A stretch of DNA of 64,000 nucleotides, taken from NCBI GenBank assembly GCA_023548195.1, contig JAJHZJ010000221.1, positions 3,268,838 through 3,332,837 of the forward strand, written 5' to 3'. The DNA comes from Bettongia penicillata ogilbyi (lineage: Eukaryota > Chordata > Mammalia > Diprotodontia > Potoroidae). The notes beneath the pieces were generated by a model, which saw only the letters and a program-made list of their open reading frames with translations, had not been told where the DNA came from and ran no database searches. Below are positions 54,790 through 64,000 of the stretch, piece after piece. Positions within the stretch are counted from its first letter, which is position 1. Every line of letters begins with the position of its first letter. The position numbers and the translations under genes were made by a program.

Positions 54790-55800
54790 CAAATAATATA
54801 ATTTTTTTCTTTTTACATCACCTTGTTTACCCCCTACATAGAAATATGACACTTGTAACAAAAAATTTAAGAAAAGAAAACAAAAATGCAGTTTGGATAA
54901 CTGACCGATAAACCGGTATAGTCTGACACAGCAGTATTCCACATTTATAGATCTTTACCTCTTCAAAGAACAGAGGAAAGTATATTTTCTCATTTTAGAA
55001 CCAAGCTGGGTCATTAAATTACATAGCATTCTGTTTGGTTTGTTTTTCCTTTTCCTATTTATGTCTTTGCATTCATTCTCTACACAACCCCAATTTGTGC
55101 CTACAAAGAGAGAGTATGTTTATAGGCTGATCGTTAAAGTCTAAGATAATGGGTCTCATAGGTTCCTCTCTCCCCTCTGTAATTCACCGTGGCCTCCTCC
55201 TTTATAGCAAACATTCACTCAGAATGCAATAAAAATTAGCTTATCTTTTTTTGAGGCAAAACACATTATAAAAGCACAGACAGAAAATAAATAAGGTTTA
55301 AATCTAGTAGGAAAATTCCCCAGTGTAAAGTCACTAGGTCTCAGTATAGCGAGACTCGTCAAGAAAGGGAAACAGCCAAATTCTGCAAACACAAATCCCT
55401 CCTGAAGCAGGTTAGAGAGCCAAATGATACTTCAACTACTCATGATTATATTCAGTTCAAGTAATAATACTTTTTTCTCTTCCTGCAATTATCTGCCTGC
55501 CAGAAAGTGTCTATATATCTGTACTACTCCCACTCCAGGAACAGGAAAATTGATAGACTTCCTCTAGTCCTATACATCTTCTCCTTTAAAATAGACTTCA
55601 GTCTCTCTTTCTAGTTAGGAAACTTTCCATCAAATCCTTTGCTAATAAGAGGTCATGTATATATTGTTTTCCTGGTTTTGTTTATTCCACTTTTTAGCCT
55701 AGTACTTAAAACTTTTTGCTATTTCCCTCTAATCTGTGTTTTTAGGATTATTTATTTTTTTCCGTTTAGGTACCCTGTATTTCAACACATAACTAGATAA
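54790..55800 (-). mobile_element. L1 3' UTR-type region (antisense)
   Basis: T-rich 'ttttttctttttacatcacc', 'acttgtaacaaaaaatttaa', 'cagcagtattccacatttat' and 'attacatagcattctgtttg', and at 55650-55690 'gtatatattgttttcctggt'. This resembles the antisense 3' region of another L1 subfamily (compare 13860-14060). Not coding. Extent approximate. Confidence 0.5.
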
Positions 55801-55819
55801 ATAGGATTTCCTCAAGTAG

Positions 55820-56045
55820 GCATGTCATCCCCCATCTCCATGCCTTTGCCTCCATGTTGGGTTCCCGTCCCTTTCCTTTAACCCTCACCACCTTTCTTCC
55901 TTCTCTCTCTTACAATCCTTATCTTAAGGCTCAATCCTCAAGTGGCCTCACTGACATGCCTTTCCTGAGTCTTCAAGTTGTTACTGTTTTTACTGTCCTG
56001 AAGTTATTTTCTATGCATTTTCTGTCTCTGCGCTGTAATTGAACC
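55820..56045 (+). repeat. L2 fragment (sense)
   Basis: 'catctccatgcctttgcctc', 'ctcaatcctcaagtggcctc' and 'gcctttcctgagtcttca' follow the L2 3' region; the tail is lost. Confidence 0.55.
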
Positions 56046-56349
56046 GAACAGTTGAGTGAGAGCTTTGAGAAGGTTATGTGTGTAGAAAGGGACAAGGAAG
56101 TAAATTTTAGATGAATATATAAAATTTTCAACTCCTTCCTATTTCAATGACCTGAGTTCTTCTTTCTTCCTACACTAAACATGACTGTCATGCTTCTTTT
56201 CTGAGTGCATGAGATTGTCTTCTCCTAAGACAAAAAGCAATCACTCAGAAGCAGTCATTACTATTCCTATCATCACCAAACTAAATCAATACTAGCAGGT
56301 AACTTATAATTGCATGCTTTTTCCCAAAATCCTTTGGATTATTTCCATG
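56046..56349. other. Unassigned interval
   Basis: No recognised repeat or coding frame. Confidence 0.3.
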
Positions 56350-56595
56350 TGGAAAACATCTTCAGTGGGAAGAGTGTTGGATACAGAGGCAGGAGACCTA
56401 GGGTGAGCTAAAGCTCAGCAAGTCACCATCTTTATGTCTGTAGGCAATCACTTTGATATCACACAGCCTCAGTTCCCCACCTGGGGATAGTAAAACCTGC
56501 CTCACAGATTTCTTGTAAGGATCATAGATTTAGAGCCAGCAGGAAACTTAGAAATATAGATTAGCTCATCATTTTAAAAAGCCCAGAAAATATAT
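56350..56595 (+). repeat. MIR-like SINE (sense)
   Basis: 'agtgggaagagtgttggata', 'gtaggcaatcactttgatat', 'cctcagttccccacctgggg', 'ctgcctcacagatttcttgt' and 'aaggatcatagatttagagc'. Confidence 0.55.
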
Positions 56596-56599
56596 TTAC

Positions 56600-58900
56600 T
56601 TGCTTCAGATCACACAAGCCATGAATAAAGGCAACATGGTACAACGGAAAGTATGAATGGAATGAATGCAATCATAAAACAGAAAATGACAGCATGAATT
56701 ACAAGAAAAGCAGAAATCAGAAATATGTTGCTTACAAGAAAGCCACTTGAAGCATTCACAGGAAGTAAAAATAAAGAGTTTGAAGCAAAATCCATTATGC
56801 TTCAATTGAACTAAAAAAAAATCAGAGATAACAATCATGATCTCAGATAAGGCAACAGCAAAAGAGACTTGATTTTTAAAAAAAGATAAACAAGAAATCT
56901 ATAATGTGCTTAAAGTTATCATAAACAATGAATTAATATCAATACTTAACATATATACCAAATGTCACAATACCTAAATGTTTAAAGAAAAAACTAAATG
57001 AGTTATAGGGAGAAAGAGAAAACAAAACTAAAATAGTGGAGACCTCAGTGTATCACCTTTCAGATTTACACAAATCTAACAAAAAAATAAACAAGGAAAA
57101 ACTTAAAGACTCTAATAGAACTTTAGAAAAGTATTTTTTTTTAAAGTTAGACAGTAAGCAACTAATGAGACTAGAAAGGAGATTACATATTTTGCAATTT
57201 TGGAGTACATCTTCCCAGAAATTAATCATGTATTAGGACATGAAAGTAACAAACAAATGCAGAAAAAACAAATAGTAAACTCATATTATGGGAAAAAGAA
57301 AAATTTGATTCAATAAAGGTAACTGAAGAAAGAATTAAAGTTAATTGGACATTAAATAATTTAATCCTAAAGATCATAAAAACTATTGAAAATTTTACAA
57401 AATGTCAATTTCCTATTGTCAGACCTCATTAAAGCTAACCAAAAAAATGAACAAAAATGAAATAAGGAACCTAAATACAATCTTAGCAAACTATTTATGA
57501 TAGACTCAGTAGAATATTAAATGGAAGTGGAAAAAAGTATTCTTATTTCTCAGTTGTGCATGGGCCCAACACAGAAATAGACCAAATATTAGAGCAGAAA
57601 AACATTTCCAACAATGCAGAAATATAAACATTTTTATAGAGCACAATGCAACAAAAGTATATTCAGTTCAAAAATTATATTCAATAATTCAATATGCAAT
57701 AAGGGGTTTTGAAGAAAAGATTTAAAATTAATTAGAAACTAAATTCTAAGATGTTAGAGGGTCAAAGACCAAATCATCAAGACAAATCAATGCTTTCATT
57801 AAAAATGATAATGATAAAGAAAAACCTACCAAAATTTTGGGGATCAGACAAAGCAATACTTAAAGGGAAAATGATATCTTTAAACACTCTCATCAATAAC
57901 AAGAAACAGCTCAACAAATCTATCATGTAAATAAAAAAAACCACCTGAAAATTAAGTAATTAAAAATTTCTAATTAAAATCCAAAGTAACTAACCAGAAA
58001 ATTAAAGCAGATATTAATTACATTTAGAACAAAATTACCATTGAGTTAATAAAATTAGGAGCTGGATTTTTCATAAATAAAATGGAGCAGATAATCCATT
58101 AGTTAACATGATTTTTAAAAAGAAGAAAATGAAATTACTGGCATCAAAAATGAAAAAGCTGAATTCACCACCAAAGTAAAAGAAAAAAACCTTTTTTAGG
58201 AACTAATTTGCCGAATTATTTATGCCAATAAAATTTATAATGAAAATAAAATGAATGAATATTTACAAAAATAAAAATTGTCCAGATTAATGTAATGATA
58301 AATAGAAGACTTAAGTAACTCTATATTAGAAAACTAAATTTAAAGAGCCATAAATGAACTCCTGAGAGAGGAAAAAAAAAGGAGCATATAGATTTTTACA
58401 AGCAAATTCTACCAAACATTTAATGAATAAATAATTTCTGTCCCACATAAACTGTATGAAAAAATACAAAAAGAAGGCACCCTACTATTTTTCTTCTGTG
58501 ATGCAAATACGATCTTGATATCTTAACCAGGAAGAGTCAAAACACAGAAAGAAAACTATGCACTCTTTATCTTACTGTATGTTGATGTAAAAAATTTTAG
58601 TATGTTAGCAAGGAGATTACAGCAACATATTACAAAGATTATACAAGGTGATTTATTCCAGGAATGAAGAGTTTTCTCAATATTAAGAAAACTATTATCA
58701 AAATTGACCATAAAAATAACAAAAATAAGGAAACAATCATATGATTATATCAATAGGTGCAGGAAAAGCTTTTGACAAGAACATAGCAAGCGACTTTCCT
58801 TAATATGATAAACAGCATCTGTTTAAAACCAGAATCCAGCATTATTGTAATGAAAATCAACTAGAGACTTTTCCAGTGCAATCAGGGGCAGAATAAGTAT
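56600..58900 (+). pseudogene. L1 ORF2 relic (endonuclease to reverse transcriptase), heavily decayed
   Basis: Sense L1 ORF2 in order. The endonuclease region lies at about 56690-57260 ('atgttgcttacaagaaagcc', then 'aatcatgtattaggacatga', the D-H-V-L-G-H position). The linker follows at 57700-58330. The start of the reverse transcriptase lies at 58440-58800 ('cagaaagaaaactatgcact' and 'tcaataggtgcaggaaaagc', the I-D-A-x-K-A-F-D-K segment, here with G for D). The catalytic YADD/FADD region is missing: near 58900 the sequence jumps to the far 3' end. No frame above about 66 codons survives. Confidence 0.72.
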
Positions 58901-59275
58901 ACCCGTATCACAGAAGCCTGGGAAGACTTATGTGAACTCACTGTGAGTTAAGAATGAGATGGGCAGAACAAGGAGAGTAATTTATAAGATAACAATATCA
59001 TAAAGACAACAACTTTGAAAGAGTTGAGAATTCTGATCAACACAATGACTAATCATAATTCCTAAAGATTCATGATGAAACAAAGTGTCTGCCTTAATTA
59101 AATGTAGCTGAATTAGTTTTTTGGACCTGATTAATGCAAGAATTTGTTTTGCTTTATTATGCCTATTGTTTACATGAATTTTGTTTTTGTTTTCCAATGT
59201 AGGAGGAAGTAAGAGGGAAATATGAAAGGTTTTCTTTAATTGAAAGAAAATTTAGTTTAAAAAAGAAAGTTGGTT
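58901..59275 (+). mobile_element. L1 3' end following the ORF2 relic
   Basis: 'gaagcctgggaagacttatg' (the W-E-D-L region) to 'aactttgaaagagttgagaa', 'aattcctaaagattcatgat' and a 3' UTR ending in A/T-rich sequence near 59265. Together with 56600-58900 it forms one old L1 with a large internal deletion. Confidence 0.65.
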
Positions 59276-59399
59276 GGATTTAGAGTGAGAAAACTTTCAA
59301 ACCCCAGTTTTGTCAATTATTTGTGTGACCATCTGCTATTTGTATAGACCAGATGGAGAGATGTGAACTATAAAATAATACTCAACTGTTAAGTAGGTT

Positions 59400-60485
59400 T
59401 TTAAAACTATTTAAATGGTTTAATGTCAGTTTGGAAGGAACTATCTAATGGAATACCCCCAGGGATCTATGACTGGCCTTCTGCTATTTTACTTTCATTT
59501 TCATTTTGACATGGACAAAGGCAGGGACAAATGGGATATTTTATTAAATTTATAGTTGACAAAAACTGAAAAGAATAGAAGAATTTTGGGAACCAAAAAG
59601 CTCTTAATAGGCTTAAATGCTGAGATGAATCTAAAAATAATTAAATATGATACAAATAAAGGTGGAGTTTTCCTTGAGTTCAAAAACTCAACCTCACACG
59701 TAGGAGATAGAGGAGGTATGGCTAGACAATAAATCATCTGAAGATGTGGAGGTTTTTGTGAATTGGTTGGAGAGAGGAGGAAGCAAGCATATTCTAAGTG
59801 TTTACTATGTACTAGTCACTGTGGTAAGTTACACTTTACAAATATTTACAAATTCAATATGGCACAAAAGCAATGATATGCAATCCCCATCACCCCTACC
59901 TCCTCCAGAAAATGTATGAACTCTCACACTTCATTGAGAGACATAGTATCTACAATCAGGAGAGCGATGATCCTATTATATTCTGCTCTACACAGACCAC
60001 ATCTATATTCAGTTTTGAGCACCACATTTAAGGAAGGAACCTGACAAGCTGTAGATTATACATCAGAGAGCAACCACTATAGGGAAAGACCTTGAGTTCA
60101 TGCAGTGACTACTGGTTGGAAGAAATAAGTAGCCTGGAAAAGAGCAAATATTGCAAAGATGTTATATATTTTGGGGTATTTGAATGGCTAAAATAAGGAA
60201 AAAGTATTAAACAAATGCAATTTACTTAACTCCCAAGGGCAAAATTGGGAATAAAGTGGACAGCATTCGTTTGGATACAAGGAAAAACTGAATAGTAATT
60301 GGAGATCCCAAAGTGGTCAACTTCAGGAAATGGTGGTTTCCCCTTCACTCGAGTTCTTTTAAGCTGACTGACTACTTTCTTGGATGTATTTTAGAAAGGA
60401 TTATTGTTTAGGCATGACTTAGGGTAAATGACCTTTGAGGAGGTCCTTTGGACAGCTGAGATGCTATGATTATATGATTTAGGGA
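59400..60485 (+). pseudogene. CR1/L3 LINE relic (reverse-transcriptase end to 3' terminus)
   Basis: Ordered CR1/L3 landmarks on the plus strand: 'acccccagggatctatgact' (59455; the Q-G-S-x-L-G region of the reverse transcriptase), 'agttgacaaaaactgaaaag' (position of the A-D-D-T-K motif, now damaged), 'acacgtaggagatagaggag', 'attctgctctacacagacca', 'attcagttttgagcaccaca', 'cttcaggaaatggtggtttc' (the P-R-E-V-V position) and the terminal 'gctatgattatatgat'. A short MIR/L2-like piece at about 59778-59850 interrupts it. No open frame remains. Over 1 kb of such an old LINE in order is unusually long for this window. Confidence 0.78.
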
Positions 60486-60915
60486 ACCTTTGTAGCAGCT
60501 CTTGAATTTGTTTTGAATCATGGGGCTATCTGAGCAAAAAAGAAAATAAAAAGCAAGGTCTACATGACATGTAATACTAGACTAAATTGTGATGGGAAAA
60601 GAGGTCAGTTCTTGGGTGGAACAGTTGAGCTAGGTAAAAATTTTAGAGAAGCATGAGGACCTGAATGATTTCAAAGAGCCCATTAAAAGGAATTGGTGGG
60701 GAGAAGGGGATTGAAGGATAAACAGATACATTGGAGTCAATAGGCAAATATAACAGAAGGCTCTAGGCAAGGAGGACCATAATCTATATATCTTCTAGAG
60801 TACACAGGAAACCCAAGGGACAGAAGATGCTGGTTATCATAGTTGTAAAGTGACAAGGGGAAAAAAGCAGACATGTTAGGGACATCATTACTACCATATT
60901 ATAGACTTCCATGAA
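60486..60915. other. Unassigned interval
   Basis: No recognised repeat or coding frame. Confidence 0.3.
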
Positions 60916-61320
60916 GAAAGGAGTGTCATACAGTAGATGGAAGACTGAACTTGGAGTCAAAAGAGCTAGGCTTGAGTCCTGCCTCAGTCAATAATTAGGT
61001 GTATGATTGGATAAATCACTTTCACTTCTCTGTTTCACTTTGTAGTTCTCTGTGTGTTCGTCCTTCGTTGCCGTAGAAGACCATGCCATCAGAGAAATAA
61101 TGACATGACTTGCACTTGACTTTGTTTTGAGTGAGGGAGGGCTGTGCAGGTCACCAGCTTCACTTCTCCTCCAGAGCCATCTGAATCCAGTGACCAGATA
61201 TTCATCAGGGTGACTGGAGATGATGCAAGATGAGGCAACTGGGGTTAAGTGACTTGCCCAAGGTCACGCAGCTAGTGAGTGTCAAGTGTCATTCTCTGTA
61301 AGGAAAGGGTAAATTAGTTT
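60916..61320. repeat. Old MIR-like SINE (plus) with an RTE-tailed SINE (minus, 61031-61290) inside
   Basis: The host SINE reads 'gaacttggagtcaaaagagc', 'cttgagtcctgcctcagtca' and 'ggataaatcactttcacttc' on plus. Inside it, 'tgtgttcgtccttcgttgcc', 'gacatgacttgcacttgact' and 'gacttgcccaaggtcacgca' are the antisense RTE-tailed SINE also seen at 39639; its tRNA-like head is lost at 'gtcaagtgtc'. 'ttctctgt' occurs on both sides (61025-61032 and 61291-61298), a probable short target duplication. Confidence 0.72.
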
Positions 61321-61479
61321 GGTTGATGGGTTGACAAAGTGGGCATTGGAACAAGGTAGAATGTCTCTTGTTCTGATATTTTAGGGATAATCTCAAATCC
61401 ATTCTTCCTCTTTCTCTCCATCCTTGTATCTCCACATTTTATCAATCCTAATTGTATCCTATGATGTTGCTTTGACCTG

Positions 61480-61580
61480 ACTTCTGCTTTTCCTTTTTCC
61501 TTTTCGAGGCTTCAGTTTCCTCATCTGTAAAATGAGACGATTGTGCTGACTTGAAGTCTCTTCCTACTCTAAATTCTCCA
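61480..61580 (+). repeat. MIR3/L3-tailed SINE fragment
   Basis: 'gaggcttcagtttcctcatc', 'tgtaaaatgagacgattgtg' and 'ctcttcctactctaaattct', a SINE 3' half with a CR1/L3-like tail. Confidence 0.55.
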
Positions 61581-62906
61581 ATTCTCAAGTCTATTGTTGC
61601 CTCTATCTTTTTTTTTCTTTTGTCCTCCAATCTGCTTTCTTCCCCCGATTCTTTTCTTCCCATTGTATTTTCTATCTTCTCTCCCTTGCAAGATGGCTTC
61701 AGGCTAATGACCTAGTAAAGTTATATAATTCCAGAGATTTGTATAAGACCAGAGAAGTGGGGGAAGGAGGTTCATGGTAGATTTGGAAGATATGAGAGAT
61801 GAGTGAAGTTGAGGAAGTTGAGGAAGAATGAATATGTGGGGAAGGGTACAAGAAAATAGTTTTTATATGGATCATCCCAGTCATTTTTCTTTTTCCACTT
61901 TAAATTCAATGTAGAAATGATTCTGAAGAAATTTTGGCTAAAAGACAGTCACTAAATTATGCACATTAGTAAGGAAACAAAAAAGTTAACAGTGTTCAAT
62001 GACCTAATTACTTGGATGTGTTTAATTTTCCAGGGCTAATAGCCCTAGATTTCTATCGGTAGAATATGAGCTAGTTATTTTTTTCTTTTTCCATGGCAAA
62101 AGTTGCCTAATACTCATAGTGAGACAGTACCTTTAATGATTGATTTTCATGTTTATGCAATAGCCAATAAAAGGAATTCCCAGAAACAATAATCTTCTTT
62201 ACCATCCCCTAAAACTCCTGACTTCTTTAATCAAATACTAGAATTCTTTAGGTCCAGAATAGACTTTCTGTTGTTTCCCTTATAATAATAGCTCATATTT
62301 ATATTTTGCTCTTCTAACTACTATCAAGATGGTTGTTCTTCAGTAACAACTATTCAGTTTATAGTCTCAGCCCCCATCCAATGTAGGACTGCATTGCTAG
62401 TTCACTTGAGACATTTAATCCAACAATAACAAAAGCAACAACATGTATTTAAGAGAAAAACAATATAAATAAGAAAGAAGTTTGTCAAATAGCAAAACAT
62501 TGTTTGCATCATTATACAAGGAGGTGTAACCTTCTATACATCCAGAAGAGTTCCCTTTCAATTTCAAATTCCCTGTCAGTCCTGAATTTCCTTCATAGTA
62601 AGAAGGTATAATTGCTTCATAATTCAGAGTCTCAGAAGTGGACACGGAGAGCAATGTCATCTAACTTTTAAAATATTTTGCTAGCCTCTCTGAGCAATGA
62701 TGAGAAAATGGCAGAAAACCCTTATCTTGATGTCTGAGTCAAAATGCTTCAAATGCAAGACTGAGGTTCAGAAATATGATGATCATATGACTGCATGTGA
62801 TACTCTTTATTTCTCCACTTTGGTCATAACTTTTTGTATTGCCCACCCTATCTAATAAGCTTCCCCTGTGCTTAGCTTATATTTTTAAACCCCCAACCTT
62901 GTCGAA
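61581..62906. other. Unassigned interval
   Basis: About 1.3 kb, A+T-rich, with no repeat I can name. The frame 62415-62660 (minus, 81 codons) has no recognisable domain. Confidence 0.35.
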
Positions 62907-63100
62907 CAGAGATGTCAAACATACCACCCATTGGCCGCTTTGTAGCCCACAACATTAAGGTCCATACCAGATTAAAATGTAGTTGGAAAATATTCAACAA
63001 AATAAACAAAAATACAATGGGTTAGCTAATGGTCTATGGTTTTCTAAGTCAATATGCAGTCCACAGGGATGCTTATGTATGGTTTAATGGTTTCTATTTC
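62907..63100 (+). mobile_element. hAT-like MITE fragment, cut by HAL1 insertion
   Basis: It starts 'cagagatgtcaaacatacca', with a terminal motif (CAGRGRTGTCAAAC) typical of hAT/Charlie-like ends. It continues 'ccagattaaaatgtagttgg', 'gtcaatatgcagtccacagg' and 'gcttatgtatggtttaatgg'. The matching right terminal repeat is absent because the antisense HAL1-like element begins at 63101. Confidence 0.5.
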
Positions 63101-64000
63101 TTTTTTTTTTTTTTTATTAATTTATTTATTTAGCTTTTTACTTTCATTTTCACAAATTTTTGGGTTCCAAATTTTCTCCCCTTTTCTCCCCTCCCCCCAC
63201 CCCAATACTCCAAGCAATCTAATTTTCCCTATCTTCAATCTGTCCTCTCTTCTGTCATCCCTCCCTTCCCTTGTCTCTATCTTCTCTTTTCTCCTGTAGG
63301 GCCAGATGACTTTCTATTCCTCATTAACTGTATGTCTTCTTTCCTAGTTGCAACAACAATACTAAACAATTGTTCCTGAAACTTTGAGTTCCAAATTCTC
63401 CCCATCCCTCCCTCCCCATCCATTCCCTTTGGTACGGCAGGCAATTCATTATAGGCCATATCTGTGTAGCTTTGCAAGTGACCTTCCTGATAGTCGTGTT
63501 GTGTAAGACTAACTGAATTGCCATCCCTCTTAACCTGCCCCTCATTGTTTCTCTTCTGTCCTTTGATCCTGTCCCTCCCCAAGTGTTGACTTTCAATTAC
63601 TCCCTCCTCCCTTTGCCCTCCCTTCCATCATCCCCCCCCCAATATCTCCTTCTCCCCCGCTTTCTTATACTGTAAGATAGGTTTTCATACCAAAATGAGT
63701 GTGCATTTCACTCCTTCGTTTAGTCAAATGTGATGAGGGTAAACTTTTGTTTGTTTGTTTGTTTGTTTGTTTTTTTTTCCCTCAGCTCTCCTCTTTTTCC
63801 CTCCACTAAAAACATCTCCTACTTGCCTCTTAAATGACATATAGTTACCCCCTTCCATTTCCCCCTCTTTCCTCTCACTACATTTCTCTCTCACCATTTA
63901 CCTTAATTTCTTTTAAGGTATGGTCCCATCCTATTCAGTTCAATCTGTGCTCTCTGTCTCTGCATGTGAATGCATGTGTGTATGTGTGTGCATGCGTGTA
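63101..64000 (-). mobile_element. HAL1-like element, 3' region (antisense, cut by window end)
   Basis: It begins with a 15-base T run (the A tail on minus), then 'ttccaaattttctccccttt' and the complement of the 3' region of copies 1 and B in the same order, including the segment deleted in B ('gccagatgactttctattcc'). A (TTTG)n run lies at 63747-63772, and the window ends in the CA/TG-rich stretch near 63965-64000. ORF1, if present, lies outside the window. The closest relatives in the window are copies 1 and B. Confidence 0.85.

Overview
This window looks like a piece of a marsupial (metatherian) chromosome: A+T-rich, interspersed-repeat-dense, and without a convincing host protein-coding exon, tRNA, rRNA or CRISPR array. 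The inference rests on the repeat mix: L1-type ORF1/ORF2 relics, several ORF1-only half-L1 (HAL1-like) elements, tRNA-headed SINEs with a head reading roughly 'ctaggtggYRcagtggatag' and an RTE-like tail, and a deep layer of L2, MIR/CORE-SINE and CR1/L3 fossils. I cannot assign the species. All family names come from pattern recognition, not from a database search.

Layout. 1-2.0 kb is a HAL1-like copy cut by the window edge (copy 1). 2-9 kb holds L2 and MIR fragments, unassigned sequence and a 430-bp polypyrimidine tetranucleotide tract (5.68-6.1 kb). 9.4-16.1 kb contains antisense L1 3' ends of different ages, with unassigned single-copy-looking DNA at 11.2-13.4 kb. 16.7-22.35 kb is a nest: an older HAL1-like element (A) split by a younger, near full-length one (B, 18159-20997) with a CpG-rich 5' UTR. 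22.7-28.7 kb is ancient antisense L1 ORF2 carrying two SINEs and a solo LTR (27311-27784) with a clean 5-bp target duplication.

29.66-32.48 kb is a three-level nest: an L2 holds an RTE-tailed element, which holds an L1/HAL1 derivative (D) whose 5' UTR runs straight into its 3' UTR with no ORF1. A second solo-LTR candidate lies at 32840-33312. 33-36.5 kb is L2, SINE and CR1/L3. 36.95-40.45 kb is another HAL1-like ORF1 relic (C), interrupted by an L1 3' end with its target duplication and followed by L1 ORF2 tail sequence with a SINE inside. 40.5-56.5 kb is mostly L2, MIR and L1 relics, microsatellites and a palindromic hAT-like MITE (54154-54361). 56.6-59.3 kb is a decayed sense L1 ORF2, 59.4-60.5 kb a CR1/L3 relic, and 63.1-64 kb an antisense HAL1-like 3' end inserted in a hAT-like fragment.

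How the parts relate. Nothing here is likely to make an intact protein. The L1/HAL1 ORF1 frames are broken by frameshifts and stops, and no intact ORF2 is present, so any past HAL1 movement must have used L1 proteins supplied from elsewhere. The insertion order can be read from the nests: L2, MIR and CR1/L3 are oldest, then old L1s, then SINEs, HAL1-like copies and LTRs, with element B among the youngest. The most informative material is the HAL1-like family: its 3-heptad coiled-coil repeat, the ORF-less derivative D, and the CpG-rich promoter-like 5' UTR with a consensus splice donor.
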